Positions 10,613 through 23,089 of a DNA stretch of 64,000 bases are shown here, in pieces; position 1 is the first letter of the stretch, and each line of letters begins with the position of its first letter. Made by a program: the position numbers and the translations under genes. Below the pieces are notes generated by a model. The model made no database searches and was not told the DNA's origin. It saw only the letters and a program-made list of their open reading frames with translations. The stretch comes from Zingiber officinale (taxonomy: Eukaryota > Streptophyta > Magnoliopsida > Zingiberales > Zingiberaceae), in the NCBI RefSeq assembly GCF_018446385.1, contig NC_056001.1, forward strand, positions 10,162,672-10,226,671. The letters run 5' to 3'.

Positions 10613-11567
10613 TGTTGGTGCGGTTAGCACTAACGGTCTAACCCAGATTTTGATGAATGACAAAATAGGTTAAGTTAGTTTCATTGTGATCTAACACTTT
10701 AACCCAGACTGGTCGACGGGCTGACCGGATATCTGGCACAAAACCCAGCTAGGTCGACGGGCCGACTAGATAGCTGGCACGAAGCCCAGCTAGGTCGATG
10801 AGCTGACCTGATGGCTGGCACGAAGCCCAGACTGGTCGACGGGCTGACCGGATGTTTGGCACGAAGTCCAGCTAGGTCGACGGGCTGACTTGATAGCTGG
10901 CACAAAGTCTAGACGAGTCGACGGGCTAACCGGACATTTGGCAGGTAAGTTAAGGTAAGTCACTGGAGGGGAGTGACTTGGTGAGGACGCGTTCCCAGTT
11001 AAGGGAACTTAGGCGCCGATCCAACTTAGAACCATTTCGGAACTCTAAGTTGAGATCTTGACTAGATTCCGATCTCGGTGAGACGGAATCTAATTACTAC
11101 TATTCTTCTATTGCGCTAACTTTTGTCTTGCAGGGTAGTATAACTTTTATTTTGCCTCGGACTAATATTTTCTTGCAGGAGAAAGACTTTCTAGAGAAAA
11201 GTAGTTCGGGCGCTCGGAGTTGGTCCGGGCGCTCGGAGTTGGTCCGGGCGGCCGGAAGGCAAAACTTATCCTCAACGGCTTAGAGCGCGCTAATTGGCTG
11301 GACTACGTTAGAGTCCAAGCGCCAGGAAGGGATCCGGGTGCCCAGAGCCTCTTATATAAGGAGGGTGAACCCTGGAGCAAAAGACAATTCACTACAACGC
11401 CATCTAACACTTGCTCTGCTGTGCTGTGCTCTTGCGACGTTGAAACTTCTCTGACAACGTGCTGTTTCTTTTTTCTTAAGTATTGTCGGTACTTCATTTT
11501 TTGTTAGCATTCCTGTACTTTCACTTTGTAAGAACTTTTTCGAATTGCTAGTGGATTACCCAACGAA
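10613..11567 (+). mobile_element. 5' LTR of copy B, left part
   Basis: It starts TGTTGGTGCGGTTAGC, matching the outer end of the copy A LTR, and runs to the CACTA insertion point. It includes the GTCGAC minisatellite (10700-10945). The remaining 133 bp resume at 22594 and end CGATCCAACA at 22726. Without the insert the LTR is about 1.09 kb. Confidence 0.85.
10700..10945. repeat. LTR minisatellite of copy B
   Basis: About six units of GGTCGACGGGCTGACC plus GGATATCTGGCAC-like variants appear in the orientation opposite to 3600-3840. It is the same LTR-internal array, which shows the two LTRs are related despite substitutions. Confidence 0.8.
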
Positions 11568-11586
11568 CACTACAACAAATTTGTTA

Positions 11587-11845
11587 AAAGACAACACTAT
11601 AAAGACAACAGTTTTTGAGGAAACTGTTGTTAATTTGACAAAAGACAACAGTTTTTGACAAAACCGTTGTCTTTTAGCTCTATAGAAAAACAAAAGACAA
11701 CGGTTTTTGTAAAAACCGTTGTCGTTGAGCGAATTGTTTTATAATCAACAACACATTTTACAACGGTTTCCTAAAACCGTTGTTTTTAAGCGCATTTTTT
11801 AGAGGATTACACATTTTACAACGGTTTTTAAACCGTTGTAAACCT
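11587..11845. repeat. CACTA subterminal repeats, left
   Basis: Several direct and inverted copies of AAAGACAACGGTTTT and AAAACCGTTGTCTTTT occur, some forming perfect palindromes (for example around 11697-11725). In En/Spm such subterminal motifs bind the accessory TNPA protein. Matching copies are at the other end. Confidence 0.85.
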
Positions 11846-13313
11846 AATTCTTTTGTTCCATTGCCCTGGTTTAATGTCTTCCCCTCTCTGAAATATATTT
11901 TAGCGCGTGTTTTCCCTCCCTCATCCCGCGATCTCTTCGGGAACCCTAGGCAACTGTGTCTTTCTCCTCTCCTCATCCCGCGATCTCTTCACGCTCCCTC
12001 TCCTCACAGAATCTCCTCTTCCCGATCTCCTCACACAATCTTCTCCACTCCTCACACATTTTTGCCTTCCACCCCTTTGCATGAACCCCTCTCCTCAAAA
12101 CTCCTCTCTGGCTAAACCTCTCTCGCTGAAAGTCTCCGACGAACCCCTCTCCTTGAACCTCTCCTTCGAACTCCTCTCAGACTAACCCTCTTCCACTGAA
12201 CATCTGAACAAGCCACCTTCGTTCCCTTTTCAAATGGGGTGAATCCATAGTTACACTGATATAACTCAGGTATGGCTGGAAAAACTCTTTCATCTTTTTA
12301 GAAGGGTTTATAGTAATTTTTTCATCTTTTTAGAAGGGTTTAGAAAAAGACCATTGTGATGCATTGTTATATGGAGTTTGTAAACAACATACAAAAAGGT
12401 TTTTTTTTCCCTACTTTGGTAAAGTATATCATAGTAGTTGTTTCACTTATGTGAATTGAACAAATTATCTTGATACTAATCAATGGAGATGGACCTTGTA
12501 AAGTCTCCATGAATGTCTTCAGAATTTTATAGGCAAGTCTGCATTTTCAGTTTCAGGGGCAAATCAGGAACTCATGCGAGTCCCTTGATTTGGTTAGCTG
12601 TGGACCATGTGCAGCAACTAAAACATGGAGACATCTGGTACCTGTAGTGATAATGGAAATTAAAAGCTAAAAGACACAATTTGGAAATCAAAATATATCA
12701 GAAACATCATGCTACCAGGAGCAATATTTGAACACAAGTTATTTTTTTTAAAACAAGAGAAGCTCAGCTAAAAAGGAGATGAGGGAAACGAATATACTAG
12801 CGATGCATTTAAACACGCTACTTCTGGTTTTAGATTTCCCAATTTAAAACAAGAGCTTGCACTACTTCTTGTTCAAGTTTTCCTTAGGTAAGAAGTTGTC
12901 CGACAATTAATAAGAAATCACAATACATTTGATATGATGCCAATAAAGAAGGAAAACATGGTTCCATATAACTTGTCAATCCATACAAGCATGATCTACA
13001 ACTAGAAGTTTTTTTTTGCTAAATCATGTTATCCTGGTCTCTTCTTTACCATTCTTCTAGCTTGTCTCTCTTCAAAGTATACTTCTCTTATCTCTACTAC
13101 ATGCTTAATGTTTAAAATAATTGATTAATAGTTGTCACATTTAATATTAATTTAGCTGTATTTACCTTAATAATTAAATGAAATTATATATATATATTCT
13201 AGCATAATTCACTAGATTAATTTTGTGTTGTTTGTAGCATTGCTAATTTAATGTTATTCTTACAATTGTTTTGAAGGATTTGACTCATTATTAGCTGCTT
13301 AGTTGTATGAGTA
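11846..13313 (+). other. 5' noncoding leader/promoter region of the CACTA transposase gene
   Basis: No coding region is recognised. 11880-12200 is strongly pyrimidine-rich with a duplicated CCTCATCCCGCGATCTCTTC motif and a GGGAACCCTAGG segment typical of plant 5' leaders. The remainder is AT-rich and could contain a leader intron. Start codons in the open frames here have no family match. Confidence 0.45.
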
Positions 13314-16300
13314 ATGGATAAAGATTGGATGTCAAAGAATAGGCTATCACATGAATATGAGATTGGGGTAGAGTCTTTCTTGTACTTTGCAACACAAAAC
13401 GCTATAGATCCGAATGCAATACCTTGCCCATGTGCAAGATGTGGTAATCTAAAGACGAAAGATGTTGACACTATAAGAGCACATTTGTGTTGTAATGGTA
13501 TGGATTTAACATATCATACATGGATTTGGCATGGGGAAAAATCTAAGATCGGGAACTCAATGAATGATCGAGTAGGCCAAGATAACAACAAATCTTTTGC
13601 TGAGGAACCTATTGATATGGTACATGCTGCATATGATAGTTATGCTGAGAATCCAAAACAATTCCATAAGCTACTTGAAGATGCTGAGAAACCTTTATAT
13701 CCAGGATGTACTAAATTTGCAAAGTTATCTTCACTTGTCAAATTATATAACTTGAAGGCAAAATATAGTTGGAGTGATAAAAGTTTCACTGACATACTTA
13801 GTTTGATCAGGGAAATGCTTCCAGATAACAATGAATTACCTTTATCTTTGTATGATGCAAAGAAAAGCTTATCTGCATTAGGGATGGATTACGTGAAAAT
13901 TCATGCTTGCCCTAATGATTGTATCTTATACCGAAAGGAGTATGAGGATTTTACCAGTTGCCCTATTTGCGGGATGTCACGATGGAAGTTGGGAAAAAAA
14001 CATACAATAAATGAAGGAGTTCCAGCAAAAGTCCTTTGGTACTTCCCACCTATTCCAAGATTTCAAAGATGGTTTAAGAACAAGGAGATATCTAAGGAGT
14101 TAACTTGGCATGTTGATAAAAGAATTCGTGATGGATACTTGCGTCATCCGGCTGATTCACCCTCTTGGAAATTGGTAGATCACAACTGGCCTGATTTTGC
14201 TTCTGAGCCAAGAAATCTAAGATTGGCCATATCAGCAGATGGGATTAATCCCCATAGTACGATGAGTTCTGCATATAGTTGTTGGCCAATTGTTATGATC
14301 ACTTACAACTTTCCTCCAATGTTATGTATGAAGAGAAAATTTATGATGCTCACTATGATGATTTCTGGTCCCAAACAACCGGAGAATGATATTGATGTCT
14401 ACTTAGCACCTTTAATTGATGACCTAAAACGCTTATGGGATATAGGTGTTGATACATATGATGTATATCGAGAGGAAAATTTCTTGCTTAGAGCTGTTTT
14501 ACTATGGACAATAAATGATTTTCCTGCATATGGGAACATGTCAGGTTGTGTTGTGAAAGGATATCATGCATGTCCAATATGCGGTGAAGAAACATATTCA
14601 ATAAGGTTAAAGCATAGTAAAAAAATGTCATATACTGGCCATAGAAGGTTTCTTCCTAGAAGTCATCCTTATCGAAGGCAAAAGAAACATTTAACGGGAA
14701 TCAAGAGTTTAACCTTGCACCAAAACCATTAACTGGCCATGAAGTATTAAAAAGAGTTGAAAGTATTAATTATTGTTTGGGAAAAATGAGTGGGAAGCTT
14801 CAGTTAAAGGATGTTGATGAAAAATCATGCTGGAAAAAGAAATCTATATTCTTTGAACTTGAGTATTGGAAACATCTACATGTTCGACATGTTCTTGATG
14901 TGATGCACATTGAAAAAAATGTTTGTGAAAGTCTCATTGGTACGTTACTTAACATTCCAGGAAAAACAAAGGATGGAGTAGCAGCAAGACTAGACCTTAT
15001 GGAGATGAATGTGAACTGATTTGGCACCAAAGATGGGGGAGAATAAAACATATTTGCCAGCAGCGTGTTTTACACTAAGTAAGGCTGAGAAATTTTTTTT
15101 TTGCAATTCTTTGTTAGGAATAAAGGTCCCAACAGGCTACTCATCCAATGTTAAAAACCTTGTGTCGATGAAGGACTTGAAACTTGTTGGCCTTAAGTCA
15201 CATGACTATCACACTTTGATGCAACAATTGCTTCCAGTGGCTATCCGTGGTGTCTTGCCTAAACATGTTAGAGATACTATCATTCGGTTGTGTGGATTTT
15301 TCAATGTGGTATATAATAAAGTGATAGATGTCTCAAAGTTGGATGATTTGCAAAGAGAGATTGTGATGCTATTGTGTTTACTTGAAAATATTTTCCCCCA
15401 TCTTTGTTTGATATTATGATTCATTTAACTGTCCATCTTGTGCGGGAGGTGAAATTATGTGGACCGGTATGGTATAGGCATATGTACCCATTTGAAAGAT
15501 TCATGAAGATCTTGAAAGGCTATGTGCGAAATCGCAATCGACCTGAAGGATGTATAGCCGAAAGTTATATTGCTGAAGAGGCTGTGGAATTTTGCTCAGA
15601 CTACTTGTCTAGTGTGCATACAATTGGGATCCCATCAAGGCATCGAAGAGTACAACTCATAAAGCCTCTATCTGGTTCAGTAATTCACTCCCCTAGTCAT
15701 GATGAGTTGCATCAAGCACATCGTCATGTATTAGAAAATGATGATGATGTTGATCCTTATATCGAGTAATTTCTCTAACTTATTAATACTTTCTTGAACT
15801 TTTCTTATATTCAAATGGTTAACTTATCCCTAATCATTTCATCAGGGAGCACATGACATTTTTGAATGCAAAATTTCCTCATAAGGCTAAGTCCAAAAGG
15901 TGGCTACAAGATGAGCATAACCGATCATTTATTAACTGGTTACGTGATCGTGTAAGTTTCATAAGTTTTGAAATATGGGTTTTTTCAAAGCTAAGTTCAA
16001 ATTTTATCACATTGTGAAATATAGGTTGCAAGTGCAGTTTGTCATTCCACTAGTCAAAAAATCAGAAAGATTGAAGTGGATAGCGCGCGGACCTAGCAAT
16101 CAAGTGTTAAAGTATTCTAGTTATTTGATTGATGGGGTTACTTATCATACAAAAGAGCGTGATGATATACGAGTTGTTCAAAACTCCGGAGTAAGCTTAA
16201 TCGCAAAGACAATGCAAGTTGCTAGTTCAAAGGACAAAAATCCAGTTGTCTCAGACATGATTTTTTATGGAGTCATTCAAGAAATATGGGAACTTGATTA

Positions 16301-16673
16301 TCAAAAGTTTCAAGTTCCAATGTTTAAATGTAATTGGGTTGAGAATAATAATGGTATTAAATTTGATGATCTTGGTTTCACGCTGGTAAATCTCAAGAGA
16401 ATTGGATTCAAATCTGACCCTTTTATATTGGCCAGTCAAGCAAAGCAAGTATTTTACATTGAAGATCCTCAAGAGCCTACATGGCATGTTGTACTTGCAA
16501 CACCTACTAGGGAAAACATTGAATATATAAATGATGATGAGTTGGAAAATGATGTAATCCACTACCAATGTTTTACAAGAGGGTTTCTATCAATGGATCT
16601 TGATGGAATAGATGAGAAAGAACCACCATGTAGCCGTGAAGATTGTGATGGGACTTGGGTTATCAATAAATAA
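13314..16673 (+). pseudogene. CACTA TNP2-type transposase gene, frameshifted
   Basis: The first frame (13314-14732, 472 codons) starts MDKDWMSKNR and holds the transposase-associated domain (CPCARCGN near residue 42) and the start of the TNP2 transposase core, with the family blocks SADGINPH (near residue 309) and TINDFPAYGNMSG (near 400). The core continues in other frames at 14777-15019 (HVLDVMHIEKNV), 15021-15419 and 15404-15766 (DUF4218-like, PFERFMKILKGYVRNRNRPE). After a spliced segment (15846-15951), a DUF4216-like C-terminal region lies at about 16024-16673 (KERDDIRVVQNSGVSL). Frames change near 14690, 15019 and 15400, so the gene is broken at least three times unless these are assembly errors. 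The normal role is cutting at the CACTA termini. It is upstream of the accessory gene and in the same direction. Confidence 0.88.
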
Positions 16674-16902
16674 GTGATGGAACATGTTCCTTTTTTTTTA
16701 TTATGGTTCTTGTATGAGTAGCATTTTGAATGACATTGATGTATGATGCAAATGGAAAACTACTGTACTTTATTTACCAATGCAGTGCATAGTGTAATTT
16801 TATGAATGGCTAGCAAGTTGTCAATGCATAATGCAGGAATTGCATCATTGAAGAACTAAACAAGATTCTGGAATTGTATCTCTTCATTGCTTTGTGGAAA
16901 CT

Positions 16903-19900
16903 ATGACATCTCGTGGAAAAAAGAGTACAAGAAAGGGAATTCAGGTAGATGGAAATATTGTAGGAACCAAAGAAGGTAATATGGCAAATTCTGTAAATTC
17001 TGGAAATTCTGGAAATTCTGGTACAGTAATGGAATCTCAAGAGACCGAAACAACAAGAACTTCAAGAGGTCGCACTCGTTTGGATAAGCTGGTTAGGCAA
17101 AGGGCCCACGGAATTAGAAAGGATATAAAATTCAATAAATTTGGACAGCCAATAAGAGACTTTGCTAGTGAAATGCAAAGTTATATCGGCATTCTCGCTC
17201 GGGAAAAAGTTAGGATAAGTTACAAGTCATGGAAGCAAGTTCCAAGTGGCGTTAAGGATTTAATATGGGAATCAGTTAATGTAAGTTAAATTTCTTTTGA
17301 AAATTTTAATTACCTTATATATGTTTATGATCTATTTAATGTAATGGGTTAATATTTTTTATAGTTGAGTTACAATGTTGACCCCAGATGGAAAAAGGGG
17401 TGTTTGAATTCGGCAAATAGTAAGTGGCGGCAATATAAAGCTCTCCTCACTCATAAGTTTATTTTTAGCAAGCTTGCTAAACCGGAAGAGTTGAAAGAAC
17501 CACCAATTGGGTATGGTATTACACGAGATGATTGGAGTGCGTTTGTAATCAGTCGCATGTCGGACGACTTCAAGGTAAGGATTATAATTTGCTATTTTCA
17601 ATTGAGTTGATCACAAGCCACTGTTTTAGTTTTAAAGCTGGTATATATGAGGAATGTTCAATTAACTAGAAAGTAAGTGATGAGCAAAAGAAGAGAAGAA
17701 AGCAGAATGTATACCCACATCGGCTTGCCCGTAAAGGTTATGCTCGTTTTGCTGATGAAATAGTAAGTATTTCTGCTTAATTCGGTAAATATGATCTAGA
17801 ATCTGCCTATATTTTATTCTTACTAAATCTATTAATGTGATTTATAAAGTTGTATATATTATACATTTTGATTGTAGGGAGATGAATTATGTGATGATGA
17901 AGAGATTAATCGAGCGATTATTTGGAAGAAAGGACGGATGAATAAGAAGGGGCAATTTGAAGGCGATGATTTGAAAATGGCAATAGAAAAGATTGTAAGC
18001 AAGCTCATTATGCGTCTTTCCTACTAAATCTATTATGCATTTATGGTTTTTATTATGCCTCTGTCCTTTATTGTCGCAACAATAATATATTGTTACATTT
18101 ATGTACACTACAGCATTGCAGAAAAAAATCAAAATCTGCATCCAAATCTGCATCTGCTTCTTGATCAAAATCTGCATCTGCATTAAAATCGTTTCATCTG
18201 CTTCTGCATCTGCTTCTGCATCAAAATCATTTTGTTTTCTTAATAGGGAGTTATTAATTGATGATTTCTGCATCAAAATCGTTTCTTAATAGATGATTTC
18301 TGCATCTGCTTTTGTATATCCATATTAGTGTTAGTACTTAATAGGGAGTTATTTACCAGTAATTAATTTTGTACCAGTAATTATTTTGTTTTCTTTTGCA
18401 TGATAGGATGATTATGTGCAACAAAAACGGGAGGGTAAGTTGCACTTAGAAGAGGCAAACACGAATATCCTTTCAAAAGCACTTTCATCTGAGGAGCATT
18501 CTGGGCATGTGAGGGGTGTTGGAGGATATGTCACTCCAACATTCTATTTTAATGTTGGCAGCATAGTGCAGAAACACCTTGTTGATGAGCAGTTTATCCT
18601 TCAACAAAAAGAGTTGATGGAGGCAAAGATATTAATCTCACAACAAAATGCACGCATATCAAATCAAGATGAACGCATACAGAAACTTGAAGCAATGTTC
18701 AGAAAGGGTGCATGCGACTTAGATACGGATGAAAAAGGTAGTTGCTCAGTAAAGTTGCATCCCATGAGTGATGAAAATATCAAAATTGAAAAGTGTGTCC
18801 CAAATATTGAAACTTTGGATGATGATGACATGCAAATTTTGAACAATGATGATTTCTTCCAGGTATATATTTAGTTGTCATTATATTACTTAGTATTATT
18901 GAAACTATGAGTTGCATCAATTTATAACATGATTACTTATCTTCTAGGGTAAACCGGTTGCATTGACATTGGGTTCTAAGAGCAATATTGTTGCCTATGG
19001 TACAATTGTTCATGTCAATGCGGTTGGTAAATTACTTCATGGTGTTCCATTACCTATTAATTGTATGCGTGTCTCCATTGATAAGGCTGTGGATGAATTA
19101 GCACAATTGCCGTGTCCAATTCCAAATCAATGTGATACAATTGGTGATGCTATTGGAACACATGTGGGATGGCCGGCTAACTTGGTAGTTATGCAAGATG
19201 AGGTAAATGTCATATTATATTTATAGTTAAATTGTCCAACAAAGATTAGTGTTGCACCTAACATGTGTACATTTGTAATTTTTAGAATCCTCAAAGGAAA
19301 AGAAGTGTTGTCCAAAGAAATAACCCAATTATTTCATCAAGTGTGCCAAGGTCATTGCATCTACTGTATTGTTATTGTAACCGTGCTCTAAATGATGAAA
19401 CAAATATATCAATGATTTGTGAGGAGGGTTTCTTTGACGATCAATATGAAATCCTTGTGCACCTTAAAGATATCATTCCTTTTTATCATTTGGATCCCAT
19501 AACTGCAAATTGTATAGTAATTTACATGTGGTAAGTCTTCTTATTCTATTTGTTTACCATATAAATTGTATAAACTTTAGTGATTTAGCATTGTAACATT
19601 CTTCATTTTGAAATGGTAGGCATCTTTATAAAAAGCTGAAAACATATAACAATGTCCACAAAATCAGATTTGTTAATCCACACATTATCCCATATGTGGC
19701 ATGTGTGACTCGACTGGACAAAAACAACAAATTCGAGCAATTGAATGAAAGAGCTAGTGTTTTGGCAGATAAGCTGAGTCAAGCATCAAGAAATCAACTT
19801 GTTTTGGTGCCACATAATGTTGGGTAAGTAAGACTTATAATATCAGTTTTAATTTATTGTTTCGAGAAATATGCATGCAATAATTATGTGATTTGTGCAT

Positions 19901-20539
19901 AGTTATCATTGGATTCTCACTGTCATTGATCCATATAAGGAGACAGTTTATTTGTTGGATTCGCTTAGTCATCGCATTCGTGACGAGGATTGGAAATACG
20001 TAGTAGATATGTGAGTACATTTTTTAATTTTATTAAGCATTTTTTTAATCAGTAAAACTCTCATATGTCCATTCTTATTGATATATAAAGGAGCATAAGA
20101 TTGTTTAATTCAAACAAGGCAAAAAAAGGGAAAAAACATGTTACATGGGAAGTAGTAAAGGTATGCATGTCTACTTATGATTAAATTACAAACAATTAAA
20201 CATGTATATTAGACATTTACAATTTGTTTTTAACATAGGGCCCTCGCCAACCAGATGCGAAACAGTGTGATTTTTATGTGATGAGATATATGAGAGATAT
20301 TATTGAAGAATTGGCAACTATCGAGAGAGATTCACTTCGATCAATAGTAATATTTGACATTCAATTCTCAATCTTCTCAAATATTTGTGTGTTTATCATT
20401 TTGCACTTATCATCTTTTGATTGTTTTTTACTAATCTAATCTTTGTTCACAATTCATCAAACCCCAGTACTCTAGAGAAGAAATTGATGAAGTGCGTTCC
20501 GAGTGGGCAGAATGCATACAAGACTATATTTATGACTAG
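16903..20539 (+). CDS. CACTA accessory protein: En/Spm (Ptta) transposase domain fused to Ulp1-like cysteine protease, 12 exons
   Basis: Proposed exons: 16903-17280, 17365-17574, 17670-17762, 17878-17994, 18407-18862, 18948-19202, 19286-19530, 19620-19823, 19903-20010, 20091-20160, 20239-20346, 20468-20539. All junctions are GT/AG and phases agree, giving 771 residues without a stop. The first ATG of this frame is 16903; an upstream exon is possible. Residues about 60-280 match the plant transposase Ptta/En/Spm family (RTRLDKLVRQRAHGIRKD, PPIGYGITRDDWSAFVISR, KGYARFADEI). A coiled coil lies near 420-450 of the exon 5/6 region. The C-terminus is a C48 (Ulp1) protease: His655 (GYHWILTVIDP), Asp672 (VYLLDS), Gln716 and Cys722 (RQPDAKQCDFYVM). 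The His-Asp and Gln-Cys spacings of 17 and 6 equal those of yeast Ulp1. Glycine after the Cys is replaced by Asp. Ulp1 enzymes process SUMO; the role in transposons is unknown. Confidence 0.85.
18130..18305. repeat. GCATCTGCTTCT-type short repeat in an intron of the CACTA accessory gene
   Basis: Irregular hexamer/dodecamer repeats of GCATCTGCTTCT and CATCAAAATC lie in the intron between 17995 and 18406. They create open frames on both strands that have no family match. Confidence 0.6.
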
Positions 20540-22180
20540 GTATTTAAAATCATACAATGACTTGATCTATTCGGCAAGTATTTACATATAATGCAAATTA
20601 CATAATCTGATCCTAACAGATATACCCCTGGAAACATCATGATTATTAAAACTTTAGTGTATAGGACATCTAGGTAGAACATCTCTATTTTATTATTATT
20701 CTTATACTGGAATGCATGAAATGTTTTTCAACATCTTAAGATTTTGAGATGTTCAAACATATATATCATTTGCTGGTAAACACATTTCTGTAGGACTAAC
20801 ACACTTGTCAGATTATGATGAACTGATTAACTTTGAGCATCATGAATTGTTTCCTTTCTTAATGGACAGTTTTCTGAACACTAGGATTTACACGTAAAGG
20901 AGGTGAGCTAGATAAATATTTTGAGCAGTTACCTGATTTATGAACATGATAATACATGTGGAAAATGCAGGAGCAAGACCAATTTAATTAATAGTATTGA
21001 GATTCTTGTTTTCTTTGGGAATGAAAATGGTTTCTCAATCAAACAAAATTGAAAATATTTGAAATTTGCAATTTGTTGGACATGATGAATGGTCGGAATG
21101 GGTTAAAGTTGGATGGAAATAACTTACACTTTGTTGAGAATCACAATGATCAAGTTCATTCACATAGTTGTTTCGACTTACTTATACTAATTTAGCAATC
21201 ACTGTATGCAAGATACACAAACTATCTAAACTTACCTAGAGTTGCTCTGATCTGACTGCTTTTTTCTTCCCAATGTATTCTGCCCTCCTTTATTTGTTGT
21301 TACTAGCTACAGGGATTGTTGGTATATTCCGTGTAAGGCTTCACCTTGACTTAAGCAGGGTGGTGTTATCATATTAGATTATGTATAGCTCATGTGTACT
21401 TAGTATGTGTTGGATTCAACTTCATCTGCTTGCTAGACGTTTTTGCCAATCCTGGTTTCAGTCCTTGTTTTTGCTAATCCTGGTTTCAGTCCTTGTTTTT
21501 GCTAATCCTGGTTTCAGTCCTTGTCCACTGCACACTTTTGCTCTATTTCATGCACAAGACGATTTAATTCAATTACCTTATTTATTTAACTTATCTGCTG
21601 TACTATTTGTCCAACTTTGTACAATTAGCCTTGAACTAACAAAAGAAATGAATTTGAAGGGTTGGATCGAACAGCCATATGAACCAGCTGTTTCATAAAC
21701 TTTTTTTGTTCTCACTTGCTTCACTAATGAAATTTTGAAGCGGCAACGTTTCTCGTGCTTATTTGGCCATCCTTTTTTTTTATGGCTTTAACTATATTTT
21801 ATTTTCATAACAGGAGAAATTGCTGGGTTTGCAAGCTGGGAATGCAGAAAAAGAACCAGCTGGGAGAAATTGCTGGGTTTGCAAGCTGGGAATGCAGAAA
21901 AAGAACCAGGGAGAAATTGCTGGGTTTAATATATAGCTGGGTTTGCAAGGTTGTGGTCTTATAAACTTAATTTTGTGGTTTCATCTTTTGTGGTTGTCAT
22001 GATATATTGGATACTACTTGTGGTCATGTTTGTTTATAAACTTAAGTGAATGTACACATGTACCGGTTTTTGTTTGAGACAAGATGTATATATAAATTAA
22101 AGACAACTAATCGAATGTATATATGTTAAAAACTATTTTTGTGAATGTATAAATGTTATGTTGTACCTGCAGTTTGTGTG
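20540..22180. other. 3' noncoding part of the CACTA element with two small tandem repeats
   Basis: There is no gene here. A 28-bp unit (TTTTGCTAATCCTGGTTTCA core) is repeated three times at 21441-21523. A unit of about 50 bp (GAGAAATTGCTGGGTTTGCA core) is repeated 2.5 times at 21814-21930. The rest is AT-rich without recognisable structure. Confidence 0.6.
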
Positions 22181-22585
22181 CAATGGCTATGGTTTTAATC
22201 GTTGTGAAAAGTACATATATAGACATGCAACTGAATATACAAAGACAACGATTTTTAACCGTTGTGAAAAGTATTCTAAGACAATGGTTTTAAACTAAAA
22301 TTTGAAGAAAGACAACATGTGTATATGTTGTTAATAGTATATCAGCTGCGAGCAAATTTTTGCAAAACTGGCAATTACAACGGTTTTATACTGTTGCAGA
22401 ACTGTTGTCTTTGGTATTAAAAGACAACACTTTAAATCCGTTGCATGACTGTTGTCTAATGTGGTCAAAGACAATGGTTTTAAACCGTTGTCTTTTACCG
22501 CACATTTAACAACAGTGTCAGTTACAACGGGTTTAAAGGGCCTATGACAACGGTTTTTAACCGTTGTCTTTTAATGTTTTTGTTG
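22180..22585. repeat. CACTA subterminal repeats, right
   Basis: At least six copies of AAAGACAATGGTTTTAAACC and GTTTTTAACCGTTGTCTTTT variants lie next to the right terminal inverted repeat, mirroring the left array. Several copies are decayed (GTTGCAGAACTG, GTTGCATGACTG). Confidence 0.8.
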
Positions 22586-22728
22586 TAGTGGAAAGCACTC
22601 GACGAAAGCGGGCCTTGGAGTAGGAGTCGACGAAGGCTCCGAACCAAGTAAAACAGTTCTTGTTAGCTTTGTGTTTTTGTTTTTCCACTGTGTACTCATC
22701 TTTCGATCGACTTTCACGATCCAACAAG

Positions 22729-22740
22729 TGGTATCAGAGC
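22729..22740 (+). other. Primer-binding site, initiator tRNA-Met, copy B
   Basis: TGGTATCAGAGC lies two bases after the LTR end at 22726, the same spacing as in copy A. It confirms that 22594-22726 is the inner end of a 5' LTR and that the element reads on the plus strand. Confidence 0.9.
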
Positions 22741-23089
22741 ATATACCGCTCTGAATTGGTGCAACCACCAATCGAGCAAGGGGAGTTCTTTTTAAAAGTA
22801 AAATAGATATTGTTTGAGTTTAAAAAATATCATTACGCCTTTCGTTTTTTCTCTCCAAAACTGTTTTTGGAAAGTTCATTTTCATTTTTTCACCAGTGGT
22901 TAATATTAAAAAAATATCATACTTACCAAAATTTGAAATAATATTTTTTTAAAAAAATATTTTATTAATATTTATTATTATTATTATTATTATTATTTAA
23001 ATTAGTGTAATACTATATTTTTTTCTCCAGCACTGCTAATCCAATACAAAGTCTTGGCATTTTTTTTAGTTTTCTATCTTTAGTGCTTA

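Larger units (their letters stand above)
11568..22590 (+). mobile_element. CACTA (En/Spm) DNA transposon, 11,023 bp, both ends present
   Basis: The left end reads CACTACAACAAA and the right end TTTGTTGTAGTG, a perfect 12-bp terminal inverted repeat. The element is flanked by a 3-bp direct repeat, GAA (11565-11567 and 22591-22593), the usual CACTA target duplication. Subterminal arrays of ACAACGG...CCGTTGT palindromes lie at both ends. Two genes in the same direction follow the family layout: a TNP2-type transposase (13314-16673), then an En/Spm accessory protein with a Ulp1 protease domain (16903-20539). The insertion lies inside the copy B LTR, and the copy A LTR shows the uninterrupted sequence. 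The clean ends suggest a fairly recent insertion, but the transposase gene is frameshifted. Confidence 0.95.

Noticed and set aside
11780-12185. Frames of 92-111 codons at the left of the CACTA element
   Set aside because: Low-complexity Ser/Pro/Leu translation of a CT-rich leader with no domain.
18101-18289. Cys/Ile-rich 62-codon frame
   Set aside because: It falls within a well-defined intron of the CACTA accessory gene and is made of a short repeat.
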